From positions 1 to 12,029 of the forward strand of contig JAENVT010000224.1 in assembly GCA_016650435.1 (NCBI GenBank): a DNA stretch of 12,029 nt, in the 5' to 3' direction. Below are positions 1-5,941 of the stretch, in pieces (positions within the stretch are counted from its first letter, which is position 1; every line of letters starts with the position of its first letter). This DNA is from Ilumatobacteraceae bacterium (GTDB taxonomy: Bacteria > Actinomycetota > Acidimicrobiia > Acidimicrobiales > Ilumatobacteraceae). The notes beneath the pieces were generated by a model. That model did no database searches, was not told the origin of the DNA, and saw only the letters and a program-made list of their open reading frames with translations. The translations under genes were made by a program, and so were the position numbers.

Positions 1-299
1 AGGATCACATCGCTGCCGCTGATGACGAGATGGGCACTGGCGATGTCGGTTTCGAGATGGGTTCGCAGGTATTCGAAGGCGGTGCGCACAGACTCGAGCT
101 TGATGCCCGCGTCGAGCAGGCTCTTGATGACACGCAGTTCGAGGAGATCGCGATAGCTGTACAAGCGGCGGCTGCCACTGCCGGCGGCGTCGGTCAGCGA
201 TGGTCGGATGAGATCGGTGCGCGCCCAATAGTCGAGTTGGCGGTACGTGATGCCGACAATCGTGGCGGCCTTCGTTCCACTGAAACCTGCTTCGCTCAT
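1..299 (-). CDS. MerR-family transcriptional regulator, Rv1830-like, C-terminus cut by window edge
   Basis: DNA-binding regulator of the MerR family; its effector cannot be told from this fragment. The 99 visible residues begin MSEAGFSGTKAATIVGITYR and hold the winged helix-turn-helix: a recognition region followed by QLDYWARTDLIRPS, the SRRLYSY wing, then LLELRVIKSLLDAGIKLE, the usual helix pair that leads to the dimerisation coiled coil. The reading frame runs off the left edge. The ATG at 299-297 is chosen because GGAGG (311-307) lies 7 nt upstream, the only textbook Shine-Dalgarno in the left half. It follows the DUF151 nuclease gene by 114 bp and has its own candidate promoter and palindrome there. 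The order MerR, nuclease, MerR, FHA, gcvH matches M. tuberculosis Rv1830 to Rv1826, so this is most likely the Rv1830 counterpart. Family assignment is firm; orthology is inferred from position. Confidence 0.9.
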   Translation of the reverse strand, partial: MSEAGFSGTKAATIVGITYRQLDYWARTDLIRPSLTDAAGSGSRRLYSYRDLLELRVIKSLLDAGIKLESVRTAFEYLRTHLETDIASAHLVISGSDVI

Positions 300-316
300 C
301 TTGGTGCCTCCGACTC

Positions 317-340
317 ACATCCGCGTAACTACGGCAATGT
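317..340. promoter_or_regulatory. 24-bp two-part palindrome, candidate operator in the merR leader
   Basis: Two inverted repeats share one centre (328.5): ACAT (317-320) with ATGT (337-340), and CGTA (324-327) with TACG (330-333) around a central AC. The three bases between the arms on each side do not pair. The site lies between the proposed TTGACC/TAGCCT promoter and the GGAGG ribosome site of the left-edge merR gene. That position suits autoregulation by a MerR dimer or repression by another dimeric regulator. The dyad is directly visible; the role is inference. Confidence 0.4.
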
Positions 341-350
341 AAGGACTGCC

Positions 351-379
351 AGGCTAGGCGACGAACTGGTCCAGGTCAA
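351..379 (-). promoter_or_regulatory. Candidate sigma-70-type promoter for the left-edge merR gene
   Basis: On the minus strand TTGACC (379-374) is followed after exactly 17 bp by TAGCCT (356-351), close to the housekeeping consensus. Transcription would start near 344, giving a leader of about 45 nt with the palindrome at 317-340 and GGAGG at 311-307. This suggests the second merR gene can be expressed apart from the upstream operon. Confidence 0.45.
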
Positions 380-388
380 ACACCACAG

Positions 389-404
389 GCGCGATCATTC
401 GCGC
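389..404 (-). terminator. Short GC stem-loop after the DUF151 gene, weak terminator candidate
   Basis: GCGCGA (389-394) and TCGCGC (399-404) form a perfect 6-bp stem around TCAT, 10 nt beyond the nuclease stop codon. The minus-strand sequence after it (CTGTGGTGTTTGACC) has only a weak T run, so termination would be poor. It also lies just upstream of the -35 element of the next promoter. It could be an attenuating or mRNA-end structure rather than a true terminator. Confidence 0.25.
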
Positions 405-413
405 TGACGGTGC

Positions 414-911
414 TCAGGCGTCGAAGTCTTCCGGCTTGATCTCGTCGAGGAAGTCGCGGAATTCGTCCAGGATCGCCTCGTCCTCGGGCTCGTCATCGGT
501 CAGACCGTCGGCAGCAACCATGCCGACTTCGTCGAGCAACGACTCTTCGGCATAGATCGTCGTGCCGGTGCGGCAGGCCACTGCGATGGCATCGGATGGC
601 CGGCACGAGACGACCGATTCGGTGCCGCTGACGCGCAGATGCAGCTCGGCGTAGAACGTGTGATCGCGGATCTCGGTGACGACAACTTTGTCGAGAGTCG
701 TGTCGGTGCTGCGCAGCAACTCGACGATCAGGTCGTGCGTCATCGGTCGTGGGGCGACGATGCCCGACAACGCGGTGTGAATAGCAGAAGCCTCGGGAGA
801 CCCGATCAGGATCGGCAACACGCGATGCGGCTCGGGCTGCTCGCGCAAGATGACCACTGGCGTGTTGGCGGGTACCTCAACACGCACACCGACCAACTCC
901 ATCGCGATCAC
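414..911 (-). CDS. Bifunctional nuclease family protein (DUF151/BFN), Rv1829-like
   Basis: Member of the BFN/DUF151 family, named after plant proteins with both RNase and DNase activity; the role in Actinobacteria is poorly known. The 165-residue protein begins MELVGVRVEVPANTPVVILR after a three-residue extension. It contains the family core: LPILIGSPEASAIHTALSG, PRPMTHDLIVELL, FYAELHLRV and the SCRPSDAIAVACR block near residues 103-113. The tail (about 135-165) is very acidic (DDEPEDEAILDEF). Two starts are possible. GTG at 911 has TACGCT ending 6 nt before it, matching the leaderless pattern seen at other genes here. ATG at 902 is three codons in and gives a better family-like N-terminus. 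Neither has a Shine-Dalgarno. It lies between two merR genes, as in M. tuberculosis. Family assignment is strong; substrate unknown. Confidence 0.88.
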   Translation of the reverse strand: MIAMELVGVRVEVPANTPVVILREQPEPHRVLPILIGSPEASAIHTALSGIVAPRPMTHDLIVELLRSTDTTLDKVVVTEIRDHTFYAELHLRVSGTESVVSCRPSDAIAVACRTGTTIYAEESLLDEVGMVAADGLTDDEPEDEAILDEFRDFLDEIKPEDFDA

Positions 912-917
912 GATCGG

Positions 918-923
918 AGCGTA
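918..923 (-). promoter_or_regulatory. Candidate -10 hexamer TACGCT for leaderless DUF151 mRNA
   Basis: Minus-strand TACGCT ends 6 nt before the GTG at 911. With no Shine-Dalgarno present, this geometry would place transcription start at or next to the start codon. No convincing -35 is seen. The identical hexamer stands before the phosphatidyltransferase gene. Confidence 0.3.
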
Positions 924-960
924 CCCCGTGGTGGTTGGCCCGCACCGGTCGGTTCGAAAA

Positions 961-1854
961 TCATCCGTCGAGGTGGTGACTCAGCGCCGAGTGCACGATC
1001 GCTGAGCGCAATTCGCCACCAAGCGCGGCAAGCGAGGACAGCGTGTCGACAGCCTGCTGACGGGCTTGCGGATTTCGCTGACGCAGAAGCGGCAGGATCA
1101 TCTGCTCGAACAGCGACGCTTCGCGTTCGGCGGCCTGGCGCCATGCCTTCAGGTGCCGGCCGCCGACACCATGTTGCATGAACCTGGCCGCAGCTTGGGC
1201 AATGGCGACGTCGCACGCCGTGTACATCGTTGCCGCGCCGCTGCCCTTCCCGTTCAGCAGTCCGTATGACTCGAGCTCGGCGAGTTGTGGCTCGGTCAGT
1301 TCGGCGAGATGACAGAGGTCGGCTGCCGAGTAACTGTCGCTGCGGTGAACCTGTGAAGTTGAGTCAGCGGCAGCACCGCCGGTGGGCCGTGAAGCTGGAT
1401 CCGCTGCGGGAACTGCAACCGAGGGTGTCGGTGGCGCAGCGACGCCGGCGATGATCGCGTGTTGCTGCGTGGGCATTGGCGTGTCGGTGGTGACGAGACC
1501 GCGATCGCGATCTTCGAGCACGCTGTCGTCGTCCGAACCCTCGGCTGACTGGAGATTGCGGATGCCTCGCGGCGGCGTGGTGGGCCCGGTTGGATCCTCG
1601 ATCGCCCCGCTCTCCAAGCGATCCCGAATAACGCGCAGCGGCAGGAAATTTTCGCGCTGTTCGCGCAGGATGACTCGGAGCAGATCGACGTCGTTGTCGT
1701 AGAACTTTCGATAGCCACTCGCCGTACGCTCGGGATCGATCAGGCCTTGGCTCTCGAGAAATCGAATCTTGGAGATGGTCACGTCGGGGAACTCCTCGAG
1801 CAGGAGACCGAGTACTTCGCCAATGGACAGGTAGGGACGCTCTTGCATGATCAT
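961..1854 (-). CDS. MerR-family regulator with long disordered linker, Rv1828-like
   Basis: Transcription factor of the Rv1828 subgroup of MerR proteins (297 residues; Rv1828 is about 247 by recollection). Residues 8-82 are the MerR winged helix: YLSIGEVLGLLLEEF, ISKIRFLESQGLI, the SGYRKFY wing and the RVIRDRL helix. Residues 85-172 are a Pro/Ala/Asp/Thr-rich linker with no obvious fold, which explains the extra length. Residues 175-297 are the C-terminal sensory or dimerisation part (SYSAADLCHLAELTEPQLAE...YGLL), a second helical module typical of this subgroup. The start ATG at 1854 lies 3 bp past the FHA stop, with a second ATG at 1848. Neither has a Shine-Dalgarno or a nearby TANNNT, so it is probably translated by coupling from the FHA gene. 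Its neighbours suggest a link to control of glycine/central metabolism, but that is inference. Confidence 0.9.
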   Translation of the reverse strand: MIMQERPYLSIGEVLGLLLEEFPDVTISKIRFLESQGLIDPERTASGYRKFYDNDVDLLRVILREQRENFLPLRVIRDRLESGAIEDPTGPTTPPRGIRNLQSAEGSDDDSVLEDRDRGLVTTDTPMPTQQHAIIAGVAAPPTPSVAVPAADPASRPTGGAAADSTSQVHRSDSYSAADLCHLAELTEPQLAELESYGLLNGKGSGAATMYTACDVAIAQAAARFMQHGVGGRHLKAWRQAAEREASLFEQMILPLLRQRNPQARQQAVDTLSSLAALGGELRSAIVHSALSHHLDG

Positions 1855-1857
1855 GTA

Positions 1858-2346
1858 TCAGCCGTCTGACCGCTCGAAGAAGACGAGACGAAACTTGCCG
1901 ACTTGCAACTCATCTCCTTGGTGCAGGAGAACTTCGTCGTCGATCCGCGCGGCGTTGAGGTATGTGCCGTTGAGGGAACCCGCGTCGCGGACGACGTAGC
2001 CGTTGTCGGTTCGCTCGACCTCTGCATGGCGACGCGAAACGGTGATGTCGTCGAGGCTGATCTCGCTGTCGGGATGACGGCCGAGACGGGTGAGTTGGTC
2101 GTGCAACGCAAACGCGTCGCCGGCCTGTGAACCGGAGCGCACGATCAACGAGGCCACACCAGTCGCGAGATCGCCGACGCTGACGACGACGTCGTCTTCG
2201 GGCCCCGCAGCATCCTGCAAGGGATCGACCTTGGCGAGCGTGATCGTGTGGTCGGCGATGCTGTCGAGCACGCTGCCACACGATGAACAGAACCCGGATT
2301 CCGGTGGGTTCCTGTGGCCGCATTGGTTGCAAAACACGTAGGCCAT
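1858..2346 (-). CDS. garA: Zinc-ribbon plus FHA-domain protein, GarA/OdhI-like
   Basis: Phospho-threonine-binding signalling protein in the position of garA (Rv1827). GarA/OdhI, controlled by Ser/Thr kinases such as PknG, inhibits 2-oxoglutarate dehydrogenase and regulates glutamate metabolism. The 162-residue protein starts MAYVFCNQCG. Residues 6-23 form a CxxC...CxxC zinc ribbon (C6, C9, C20, C23). Residues 65-157 are the FHA domain, with G89-R90, the S104-R105-R106-H107 block and N126-G127-T128, the phosphopeptide-contacting positions. Between them DHTITLAKVDP (32-42) lies where GarA carries its phosphorylated Thr-Thr motif, so T34 and T36 are candidate sites. The ATG at 2346 starts the zinc ribbon; upstream in-frame residues look non-coding. 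It has no Shine-Dalgarno but TAGTCT ends 7 nt before it. FHA identity is firm; the GarA role is inferred from synteny. Confidence 0.88.
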   Translation of the reverse strand: MAYVFCNQCGHRNPPESGFCSSCGSVLDSIADHTITLAKVDPLQDAAGPEDDVVVSVGDLATGVASLIVRSGSQAGDAFALHDQLTRLGRHPDSEISLDDITVSRRHAEVERTDNGYVVRDAGSLNGTYLNAARIDDEVLLHQGDELQVGKFRLVFFERSDG

Positions 2347-2353
2347 GTGCAGG

Positions 2354-2359
2354 AGACTA
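2354..2359 (-). promoter_or_regulatory. Candidate -10 hexamer TAGTCT overlapping the gcvH stop codon
   Basis: The gcvH stop TAG (2359-2357) is the first half of TAGTCT, which ends 7 nt before the FHA start codon. This would allow a leaderless transcript starting at the FHA gene inside the operon. A clear -35 at normal spacing is absent (TTGGCT is 20 bp away). Confidence 0.3.
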
Positions 2360-2737
2360 ACCGTCGATGAGAGCTTGATAGCCAACGGCGTCGAGCAGGC
2401 CGTCGATGTCGGCCGGATTGCTCATCTCGATCTCGCAGATCCAGCCAGCACCGTACGGATCGGAGTTCAGCGCATCCGGTCCGTTGGCGAGCTCATCGTT
2501 GACGGCGACCACGGTTCCCGCGACGGGTGCATAGATGTCGCTGACAGATTTGGTGCTCTCGACCTCGCCGAAACTGTCGCCGGCCGTCACGTTCGCACCC
2601 ATCGCGGGCACCTGCACGTACACAACATCGCCCAGCGCGTCTTGGGCGTAGTCGGTGATTCCAATGCGAGCGCGGGTGCCGTCGACGGCTATCCACTCGT
2701 GGTTGCTGGAGTACAGGAGGTGGCCGGGTACCGTCAT
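2357..2737 (-). CDS. gcvH: Glycine cleavage system H protein (lipoyl carrier)
   Basis: Lipoate-carrying H protein of the glycine cleavage system. It shuttles the aminomethyl group from P protein to T protein and is reoxidised by L protein in the cytosol. The 126 residues match the family length. Diagnostic parts are HEWIAVDGTRARIGITDYAQ at 13-32, the LGDVVYVQVPAMG strand, and GEVESTKSVSDIYAP at 57-71 with lipoylated K63. The C-terminal half has the expected NDELANGPDALNSDPYG...GWICEIE. The ATG at 2737 gives the standard MTVPGHLLYS start. GGAG lies too close to act as a Shine-Dalgarno, while TAGTCT ends 8 nt upstream. The frame stays open far upstream inside pgsA, but that part is a shadow. 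It sits 11 bp after pgsA and 10 bp before the FHA gene. The gcvP and gcvT genes are not in the window. Confidence 0.96.
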   Translation of the reverse strand: MTVPGHLLYSSNHEWIAVDGTRARIGITDYAQDALGDVVYVQVPAMGANVTAGDSFGEVESTKSVSDIYAPVAGTVVAVNDELANGPDALNSDPYGAGWICEIEMSNPADIDGLLDAVGYQALIDG

Positions 2738-2745
2738 GGCTCCGC

Positions 2746-2751
2746 AGACTA
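2746..2751 (-). promoter_or_regulatory. Candidate -10 hexamer TAGTCT overlapping the pgsA stop codon
   Basis: The phosphatidyltransferase stop TAG (2751-2749) begins TAGTCT, ending 8 nt before the gcvH ATG. It is the same hexamer, used in the same way, as at 2354-2359. No recognisable -35 element precedes it. Confidence 0.3.
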
Positions 2752-3336
2752 GCGGGCCGCTTCGCGCCCCTCGCGCAGACTCCTGCGGATGGTCGGGACA
2801 TATGTCACCGCGGTGTAGTAGCTCAGGATCAGTCCGGGAATTCCGAGGATCCACGCGGCGATCTCGAAGCCGAGATGGCCCGGGAAAGCGCTCGAGCCGA
2901 GCATGAAACCAGGAAACGCGAACATCAACAGGAACGTTGCCAACTTGCCCCAATAGGTGACATCGAAGCGCCTCATTCCGAAGAGCAAGGTGGCCAAGGC
3001 GACCGTTCCGCCGAAGACAATCTCGCGGATGACAACGGCCCAGCAGATCCACAACGGTGCCGCTCCGTCGATGATGATGCCGCCGATGCCGACGATGAAC
3101 AACAGCCGGTCGGCTGTGGGATCGAAGATCTTGCCGAACTCGCTGGTTTGATGCAGGCGACGCGCCAACCATCCATCGACCCAGTCGGTCGCGCCGAGCC
3201 CACCGAGCAGCCAAGCCGCGCCAGCACGGTTGTCGCGGCCGAACAACAAATACAGGAACAACGGAATGCAGCACAGTCGAAACAGAGTGAATGCATTCGG
3301 CACCGTGAGGTAGCGGTTCGGCGCCATTGTCTCCAT
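2749..3336 (-). CDS. pgsA: CDP-alcohol phosphatidyltransferase (PgsA family)
   Basis: Integral membrane enzyme that moves a phosphatidyl group from CDP-diacylglycerol to an alcohol, most likely glycerol-3-phosphate (phosphatidylglycerolphosphate synthase). From the ATG at 3336 it has 195 residues. The active-site signature is complete: D51xxD54G, A58-R59, G68, D72 and D76 within ATDWVDGWLAR...FGKIFDPTADR. Several hydrophobic membrane helices are visible: about 16-33, 37-50, 78-120 as two segments, 130-150 and 160-180. Two starts compete. ATG 3336 has TACGCT ending 7 nt before it, as for a leaderless mRNA. ATG 3327 has GGAG only 3 nt upstream, too close. It is the first gene of the minus-strand operon and diverges from the HIT gene. 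The family is certain; the acceptor alcohol could also be inositol phosphate. Rv1822 (pgsA2) is the positional equivalent in M. tuberculosis. Confidence 0.92.
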   Translation of the reverse strand: METMAPNRYLTVPNAFTLFRLCCIPLFLYLLFGRDNRAGAAWLLGGLGATDWVDGWLARRLHQTSEFGKIFDPTADRLLFIVGIGGIIIDGAAPLWICWAVVIREIVFGGTVALATLLFGMRRFDVTYWGKLATFLLMFAFPGFMLGSSAFPGHLGFEIAAWILGIPGLILSYYTAVTYVPTIRRSLREGREAAR

Positions 3337-3343
3337 GTGGTCG

Positions 3344-3353
3344 AGCGTACATT
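3344..3353. promoter_or_regulatory. Overlapping divergent -10 hexamers between pgsA and the HIT gene
   Basis: Only 23 bp separate the two start codons (3336 minus, 3360 plus). On the minus strand TACGCT (3349-3344) ends 7 nt before the pgsA ATG. On the plus strand TACATT (3348-3353) ends 6 nt before the HIT ATG. The two hexamers overlap by two bases, so both genes may be leaderless and compete for polymerase. A weak plus-strand -35 (TTGTCT, 3327-3332, 15 bp spacer) lies inside pgsA. Confidence 0.35.
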
Positions 3354-3359
3354 CGTACC

Positions 3360-3755
3360 ATGACCACAATCTTCAGCAGGATCATCGCCGGCGAGATTCC
3401 CGGCACGTTCGTGTACCGCGACGATCGCTGTGTGGCGTTCATGTCGATCAACCCGCTGGCACGCGGCCATGTGCTCGTCGTTCCGATCGACGAGGTCGAT
3501 CATTGGATCGATGCGTCGCCGGACCTCGTGGCTCATCTGTTCGAGGTCACGCATCGAATTGGCCGAGCACAGCGGCAGGTGTTCGACTGCGAGCGCGTGG
3601 GTGTGATCATCGCCGGCTACGAAGTCCCGCACGCCCACATCCACGTGATCCCAACCGAAAACATGAGTCAACTGTCGTTCGAGAATGCGGCTGCGTCAGT
3701 CGATCGCGACGAGATGGAAACTGCCGCAGCGGCGATTCGCAACGCGCTGACCTAG
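3360..3755 (+). CDS. HIT-family nucleotide hydrolase/transferase
   Basis: Small cytosolic histidine-triad protein of the HINT type. Such proteins hydrolyse AMP-linked substrates such as AMP-NH2 or aminoacyl-adenylates; the true substrate here is unknown. The 131-residue protein begins MTTIFSRIIAGEIPGTFVYR, a classic HINT start. It shows the NPLARGHVLVVP block (31-42) and the catalytic triad PHAHIHVIP, with H91, H93 and H95. Its length is typical for bacterial HINT proteins. The ATG at 3360 is preferred because the family N-terminus begins exactly there; the frame extends upstream but encodes nothing family-like. No Shine-Dalgarno is present; TACATT ends 6 nt upstream. It is the only plus-strand gene between minus-strand blocks, and its TAG stop overlaps the stop of the convergent SRAP gene. 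Confidence 0.93.
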   Translation: MTTIFSRIIAGEIPGTFVYRDDRCVAFMSINPLARGHVLVVPIDEVDHWIDASPDLVAHLFEVTHRIGRAQRQVFDCERVGVIIAGYEVPHAHIHVIPTENMSQLSFENAAASVDRDEMETAAAAIRNALT

Positions 3756-4468
3756 TCGATCGGCTCGACGAGTTCGGGGCCCCTGTTACGCACGTTGTTG
3801 ACGTCGGTCGACACCTTGTGCATCGTCAACAGGTTGTCGGGCGCTGGCACCAACAGACGTTGCAGCTCCTCGACATTGTTGTTGCCTGGATCAAGCCATT
3901 CCTGCCATGCAGTAGCTGGGAGCATCACCGGCATCCGGTTGTGAACTGGTTCCATCGTCTTGTTGGCGGATGTCGTGACAATGGTGCAACTGTGCAGCCA
4001 CGGTGCATCAGGGCCGGCGGTCTTGTCGCGCCACGTCGTCCACAGCCCGGCCACGGCCAGGGGTTCGCCATCGAGGCGATGGATGAACATTGGTTGCTTG
4101 CTGAGCTTGCCGGCCTTGGTGAGCGCGGCGCCTTCGCTCCCCTGCTGCCATTCGTAGAAGCCGTCCATCGGAATGATGATTCGCTGCTTCTTGAACACCG
4201 ACTTGAAGGCCGGCTTTTCCGCCAGTGTTTCGGAGCGGGCATTGATCATCTTCGAGCCGATCTTGATGTCCTTCGCCCACACCGGAACGAGCCCCCAGTG
4301 GAAAACCTGCAGCGTCGGCTGCCCGTCGGGCCCGGCCACGACTCCGTAGATGTCGCTGGTGGGTGCCGTGTTGTAGTTGTCCGGCAGCGACGTCTGCGGA
4401 TCAAATGACGCGCCGAAGTACTCAGCGATCCGTTCTGGGGAACTGGAGGACACGAACCTGCCGCACAT
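3752..4468 (-). CDS. SRAP-domain abasic-site processing protein (YedK/HMCES family)
   Basis: Protects abasic sites in single-stranded DNA by forming a covalent thiazolidine link through its N-terminal cysteine, and can slowly release it. The 238 residues cover one full SRAP domain. All key residues are visible. C2 of MCGRFV becomes the N-terminus after Met removal. N33 lies in NYNTAPT. R78 and E80 lie in MINARSET (74-81). E106 lies in GFYEW and H176 in VHNRMP. The ATG at 4468 is fixed by the need for Cys at position 2. There is no Shine-Dalgarno; TAGGCT ends 8 nt before the start. It lies 24 bp after the pilus operon on the same strand, so read-through is possible, but no functional link is implied. 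The C-terminal NVRNRGPELVEPID is the usual family ending. Confidence 0.95.
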   Translation of the reverse strand: MCGRFVSSSSPERIAEYFGASFDPQTSLPDNYNTAPTSDIYGVVAGPDGQPTLQVFHWGLVPVWAKDIKIGSKMINARSETLAEKPAFKSVFKKQRIIIPMDGFYEWQQGSEGAALTKAGKLSKQPMFIHRLDGEPLAVAGLWTTWRDKTAGPDAPWLHSCTIVTTSANKTMEPVHNRMPVMLPATAWQEWLDPGNNNVEELQRLLVPAPDNLLTMHKVSTDVNNVRNRGPELVEPID

Positions 4469-4476
4469 CGGCGACC

Positions 4477-4482
4477 AGCCTA
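4477..4482 (-). promoter_or_regulatory. Candidate -10 hexamer TAGGCT before the SRAP gene
   Basis: Minus-strand TAGGCT ends 8 nt before the SRAP ATG, in the 24-bp gap after the PilX-like gene. It suggests an independent leaderless transcript. No -35 is apparent, and any -35 would lie within the pilus gene. Confidence 0.25.
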
Positions 4483-4492
4483 AGGCCGAAGA

Positions 4493-5941
4493 TCAGATGG
4501 TCTCCACCACGTACGAGCCGATTGCGTAGTCGCCGGTGTCGTTGACCTTGACAACGGCCGTTGCGCTGAGCTTTGGGTTGTCGCTGACGGTCGTGGAGAC
4601 GATCTTGAAGGTCTTTTGCACGACCTGGTTGACGAGACCCATAGCGAAGGTAGCCGGTCGATCGACCGAGACGTTGATCTGCGCAGCCAGCAGACCGCCG
4701 ACCAGCTTGACGGTCTTGCCGACGGTCGCTCCCGTAGCGTCGATCACGCTGACGGTGCCTTGCGGTGTCGCTATGTAGCTCTCGATGTCGACGTTTGTCG
4801 TGGCGGCGCCGCTGAGGTTGATGTCGACGATCGGCAAAGCCGGAGGCGCGGGTGCGACCGTTGGTACGAGCGTCGAGGGCTTGAGCGTTGATCCGCTCGC
4901 CAGCGAGGGCGGCGTGGTGGACACGGTGGCTGCCGGGACGAAGATCTGTGGTTGGTTCAGATCGCCGATCGTCGTGCCGCTCAACGTGCCGTTGACGGAC
5001 ATGATCGACACGTTTTCCGAACTCTTCACGCCTGTTTCCGTCGGTGCGACCAGCCGCTTGTTGAACGTCAGGCTGGGACCGGTGCTCGTCGAGGCAGTCA
5101 CGTTGTCGACGACCAGTCGCCCTGCGCCACCGAACACGAACGTTGCGCCGGCACCGCTCTGGTTGTGGTTGAACGGTGCCGAGTAGTCGGCATAGCTCAC
5201 CGAATCGAGGTCATCCGCGCAGCCCTCCGTAGCGCCCAGTCCGACCACGACCTTGGCATCACCGCTGATACGGATGACGTTCTCGAAGTAGTACACGCCC
5301 GAGACGAAGTAGTAGTTGGAATTGGCGGTCAACGTCAGCGGGTCGGTGTACTTGCCGGGAAAGAACACCTTGCACGCACCGTACGCGCTCGGCATGTTGT
5401 ACGGCGTGGTGCTGCGCAGGTCGAGTGGTGTGGCTGGCAGCAGCGGAGCCCACACCTTGTTTCCAGTGGCTGTCGGGGTGGAATCGACGCTAAACCACGC
5501 GTTTGGGTTCGCCTGGCCGGACCCGGCGTACATGGTGCCACTCATCCCCGAAGGAAGGACCGAGCCGACCCACGTGCTGGCGCCGGCGAGCCACAGGCTG
5601 CCGGGATCCTGGGCGAGGGTGTCGTTGGTCGTCGTGCACTTGGTCGTGACGGCGACGTCGAGACCGGGCGAAGCCAGCGTGACGGCGGTCGTCAGACCCG
5701 AGCTCTTACACGCCTGGTAGAGACCCTTGCCGTTGGCCAACACGGTGCGCAGGCCACCCTTCACGGCCTCGGAACGCAGCACCTTGTTCTGCACGCTCCG
5801 CCCGTTCTGGGTGACCGTCATGGTGTAGTTGAGGGCCGGGATGACGATGAGGGCCGCCAGGATGATCATCACCAAGGCGAGGATCAATGCGACACCCTCG
5901 TCGCGGTCTGGTTCGGTCGAGACGTTCGGATCACGATTCAC
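4493..5941 (-). CDS. PilX-like minor pilin with beta-rich ectodomain
   Basis: Third gene of the pilus operon: a 482-residue membrane-anchored, surface-exposed protein. Residues 1-16 (VNRDPNVSTEPDRDEG) form a short polar leader. Residues 17-39 (VALILALVMIILAA...) are one hydrophobic helix, followed by NYTMTVTQNGRSVQNK, as in PilX-type minor pilins. A prepilin cleavage after G16 is possible, but the usual Glu at mature position 5 is missing, as in many PilX proteins. Residues 190-300 are Gly/Val/Tyr-rich with repeated short strands (YYFVSGVYYFENVIRISG), suggesting a beta-helix-like fold. Residues 341-370 are a Pro/Ser/Thr linker, and 371-482 form a second beta-rich domain. The GTG at 5941 overlaps the preceding gene's TGA as GTGA, a translational-coupling junction, which decides this start. 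Adhesin or tip-complex role is inferred from context. Confidence 0.8.
   Translation of the reverse strand: MNRDPNVSTEPDRDEGVALILALVMIILAALIVIPALNYTMTVTQNGRSVQNKVLRSEAVKGGLRTVLANGKGLYQACKSSGLTTAVTLASPGLDVAVTTKCTTTNDTLAQDPGSLWLAGASTWVGSVLPSGMSGTMYAGSGQANPNAWFSVDSTPTATGNKVWAPLLPATPLDLRSTTPYNMPSAYGACKVFFPGKYTDPLTLTANSNYYFVSGVYYFENVIRISGDAKVVVGLGATEGCADDLDSVSYADYSAPFNHNQSGAGATFVFGGAGRLVVDNVTASTSTGPSLTFNKRLVAPTETGVKSSENVSIMSVNGTLSGTTIGDLNQPQIFVPAATVSTTPPSLASGSTLKPSTLVPTVAPAPPALPIVDINLSGAATTNVDIESYIATPQGTVSVIDATGATVGKTVKLVGGLLAAQINVSVDRPATFAMGLVNQVVQKTFKIVSTTVSDNPKLSATAVVKVNDTGDYAIGSYVVETI

Noticed and set aside
2738..3451. In-frame N-terminal extension of gcvH across the pgsA gene
   Set aside because: The upstream residues are Arg/His-rich shadow of pgsA; GcvH family length and start fit the ATG at 2737 exactly.
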